From the NCBI RefSeq assembly GCF_003945765.1, contig NZ_CP027712.1, forward strand, positions 2,728,001-2,792,000: a stretch of DNA of 64,000 nt, written 5' to 3'. Under the pieces are notes generated by a model. That model worked only from the letters and a program-made list of their open reading frames with translations, ran no database searches and was not told the DNA's origin. The translations under genes and the position numbers were made by a program. Source of the stretch: Pseudomonas chlororaphis subsp. chlororaphis (GTDB lineage: Bacteria > Pseudomonadota > Gammaproteobacteria > Pseudomonadales > Pseudomonadaceae). Positions 62,456 to 64,000 of this stretch are shown here, in pieces (the stretch's first letter is position 1; each line of letters starts with the position of its first letter).

Positions 62456-64000
62456 GGCTGCACCTCCTGCAACGCCGCCTGGGCTTCGGGGCTGGGGACC
62501 GCCCGGGTGCCGAGCACGGCCATCACATATTGCTGCGGATCGTTGAGGCTGTCGGCGGCGGCCTGGGTAAAGCGCAGCAGCGGCTCGGCCTTGACGGTCA
62601 GTAGCATGCACAGCCCGAGCAGGGCGATGATCGGCACGCACTCGAAGCGCCGCAGCAGTGGCGAGGGCCGCTCTTCCGGGGCCCAGAAGCGCCGGATGCC
62701 CAGGCGCGAAAAGGCGATCAGCGACGCCAGGCCTGAGAGGATCAGCAAGGCCAGCAGGCCCCAGGCGGCGCCGGACAGCGGCGCATCCGTGGCCTGGCCC
62801 AGCCCCAGCGGGTTGAGCAGGGCGCCGATCAGGCTCAGCTTGCCGATGAAACCCGACAGCGGCGGCATGCCGATGATCAGCAGCGCGCAGGCGATGAAAC
62901 TCAGGCCGAGGAAGGCCATGGTCCAGGGAATCACTTGGCCGACCACGGCTTTGCGCTCGTCGTCCAGGTTGGTGCCCGGTGGCGGTTGCAGCGACTCCTG
63001 GGGCCGGGGCAGGGTTTCGACTTCATCCTCCAGGGGGATCTCGTTGGCCGAACGCGAACGCTCGATCAGTTCGGCCAGCAAAAACAGCGCGCTCAGGGCC
63101 AGGGTCGAGCTGACCAGGTAGAACAGTGCGCCGGCAATCAGCCTGGGCTGGGCGAAGCCGATCGCCGCCAGGAGTATCCCGGCCGAGACCAGGATGCTCA
63201 GGCTGGCCATGCGCTCCAGGCGTTGCGCGGCGAGGATCGCCAGGGCCGCGCCGACGATGGTCGCCATGCCGCCGTAGATCAGCCAGTCGCCGCCGAAGTA
63301 GGCCGAGGCCCCGGCCTGGCCGGAGAACAGCAGGGTCCACAGGCGCAGCAGGGTGTAGACGCCGACCTTGGTCATGATCGCGAACATCGCCGCCACCGGC
63401 GCGCTGGCCGAGGAGTAGGCCGGCACCAGCCAGAAGTTCAGCGGCCACATGCCGGCCTTGGCCAGGAACGCGGTGGCCAGGATCGCCGCGCCGGCGTGCA
63501 GCAGGCCACGGTCGGCTTCCGGCACCAGCGGGATCTTCAGCGCCAGGTCGGCCATGTTCAGGGTGCCGGTGACGCCGTAGATCAGCGCCGCGCCGATCAG
63601 GAACAGCGACGAGGCCAGCAGGTTGATCGCCACGTAGTGCAGGCCGGCGGACACCCGCGCCCGCCCCGAGCCGTGCAGCATCAGGCCGTAGGAGGCGGCC
63701 AGCAGCACTTCGAAGAACACGAACAGGTTGAACAGGTCGGCGGTCAGGAAGGCACCGTACAGGCCCATCAGCTGGATCTGGAACAGCGCGTGGAAACTGG
63801 CCCCGGCGCGGTCCCAGCGGGCCATGGCGAACAGCAGGGCGCTGACGCCAATGATTCCGGTGAGCACCAGCATCAGCGCCGACAGACGATCGACCACCAG
63901 CACGATGCCGAACGGCACCTGCCAGTTGCCCGGCAGGTACACGCCGACGGAACCGGGCACGCCGGTCTGCTGGGTCCAGCACAGCAACAGCACGGAGATG
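62452..64000 (-). CDS. mrpD: Na+/H+ (or K+/H+) antiporter subunit D, partial (5' end outside window)
   Basis: 516 residues visible and open at the window edge. NuoL/M/N-like proton-pumping membrane subunit (Proton_antipo_M). Key features: MARWDRAGASFHALFQIQLMGLYGAFLTADLFNLFVFFEVLL (helices with the conserved Glu), the lysine in FLAKAGMWPLNFWLVPAYSSASAPVAA, and MTKVGVYTLLRLW. A charged loop (NEIPLEDEVETLPRPQESLQ) lies before the last helices. First visible gene of the D-E-F-G overlap chain; A/B/C subunits should lie beyond 64000. Confidence 0.93.
   Translation of the reverse strand, partial: ISVLLLCWTQQTGVPGSVGVYLPGNWQVPFGIVLVVDRLSALMLVLTGIIGVSALLFAMARWDRAGASFHALFQIQLMGLYGAFLTADLFNLFVFFEVLLAASYGLMLHGSGRARVSAGLHYVAINLLASSLFLIGAALIYGVTGTLNMADLALKIPLVPEADRGLLHAGAAILATAFLAKAGMWPLNFWLVPAYSSASAPVAAMFAIMTKVGVYTLLRLWTLLFSGQAGASAYFGGDWLIYGGMATIVGAALAILAAQRLERMASLSILVSAGILLAAIGFAQPRLIAGALFYLVSSTLALSALFLLAELIERSRSANEIPLEDEVETLPRPQESLQPPPGTNLDDERKAVVGQVIPWTMAFLGLSFIACALLIIGMPPLSGFIGKLSLIGALLNPLGLGQATDAPLSGAAWGLLALLILSGLASLIAFSRLGIRRFWAPEERPSPLLRRFECVPIIALLGLCMLLTVKAEPLLRFTQAAADSLNDPQQYVMAVLGTRAVPSPEAQAALQEVQP

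Overview
The window is chromosomal DNA of a fluorescent Pseudomonas, most likely of the P. protegens / P. chlororaphis / P. fluorescens group. This rests on high-GC codon use, typical Pseudomonas REP/REPIN repeats, an hcnABC hydrogen cyanide operon with an ANR box, and a complete iol (myo-inositol) locus with its ABC importer. No tRNA, rRNA or CRISPR array was seen. Species assignment is inference.

Layout. 1-1247: 5' part of an RND efflux pump gene (minus). 1.5-4.4 kb: a lipoprotein, a YhcG-type PDDEXK nuclease, and an AhpD-like protein next to an ECF41 sigma factor, with an ECF41-type promoter. 4.8-10.2 kb: a restriction block with an Mrr-like endonuclease and a type III mod-res pair of lower GC. 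The mod frame is broken exactly at a run of ten G, so it is either phase-variable or a homopolymer sequencing error. 10.2-13.9 kb: small or hypothetical genes, a secreted-protein pair and a GNAT. 13.9-22.9 kb: a sulfide/persulfide detoxification locus (two YeeE/YedE half-transporters, TauE, SQR, persulfide dioxygenase and the divergent sigma-54 regulator FisR). It is interrupted by a Tle1-like DUF2235 phospholipase effector with two and a bit tandem DUF2931 lipoprotein genes that are probably its immunity genes.

23-28.6 kb: a three-PAS LuxR-type regulator, a CsbD-like protein, a DUF1652-like protein, a two-component system and two small exported or membrane proteins. 28.6-31.8 kb: hcnABC. 31.9-34.8 kb: GST, Nudix-like protein, a MITE-like repeat and a patatin phospholipase. 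34.8-51.9 kb: inositol catabolism, with the RpiR-family repressor divergent from iolC(fused kinase/aldolase)-iolE-iolB-iolA-iolI-iolD-iolG, two extra enzymes (a TIM-barrel isomerase and a Gfo/Idh/MocA dehydrogenase), and an ABC importer (binding protein, ATPase, permease). Candidate IolR operators lie in front of iolC and the importer. A-rich Hfq/Crc-like motifs overlap the ribosome binding sites of most iol genes, which suggests layered control by inducer and by carbon catabolite repression.

52-58 kb: a DksA paralogue with a degenerate zinc finger, a chemoreceptor with a C-terminal cytoplasmic sensor region, several small unknowns and an orphan glycine-betaine-type binding protein. 58-64 kb: a TonB-dependent receptor behind a DUF2946 gene, a DUF3995 membrane protein, and the end of an mrp/pha-type cation/proton antiporter operon (D-E-F-G), whose D gene runs off the window.

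The most interesting structures are the poly-G tract in mod, the FisR/sigma-54 control region with a MITE-like element lying at the predicted transcription start, the effector-tail-tagged duplication of the immunity genes, and the repeated CA motifs across the iol operon.
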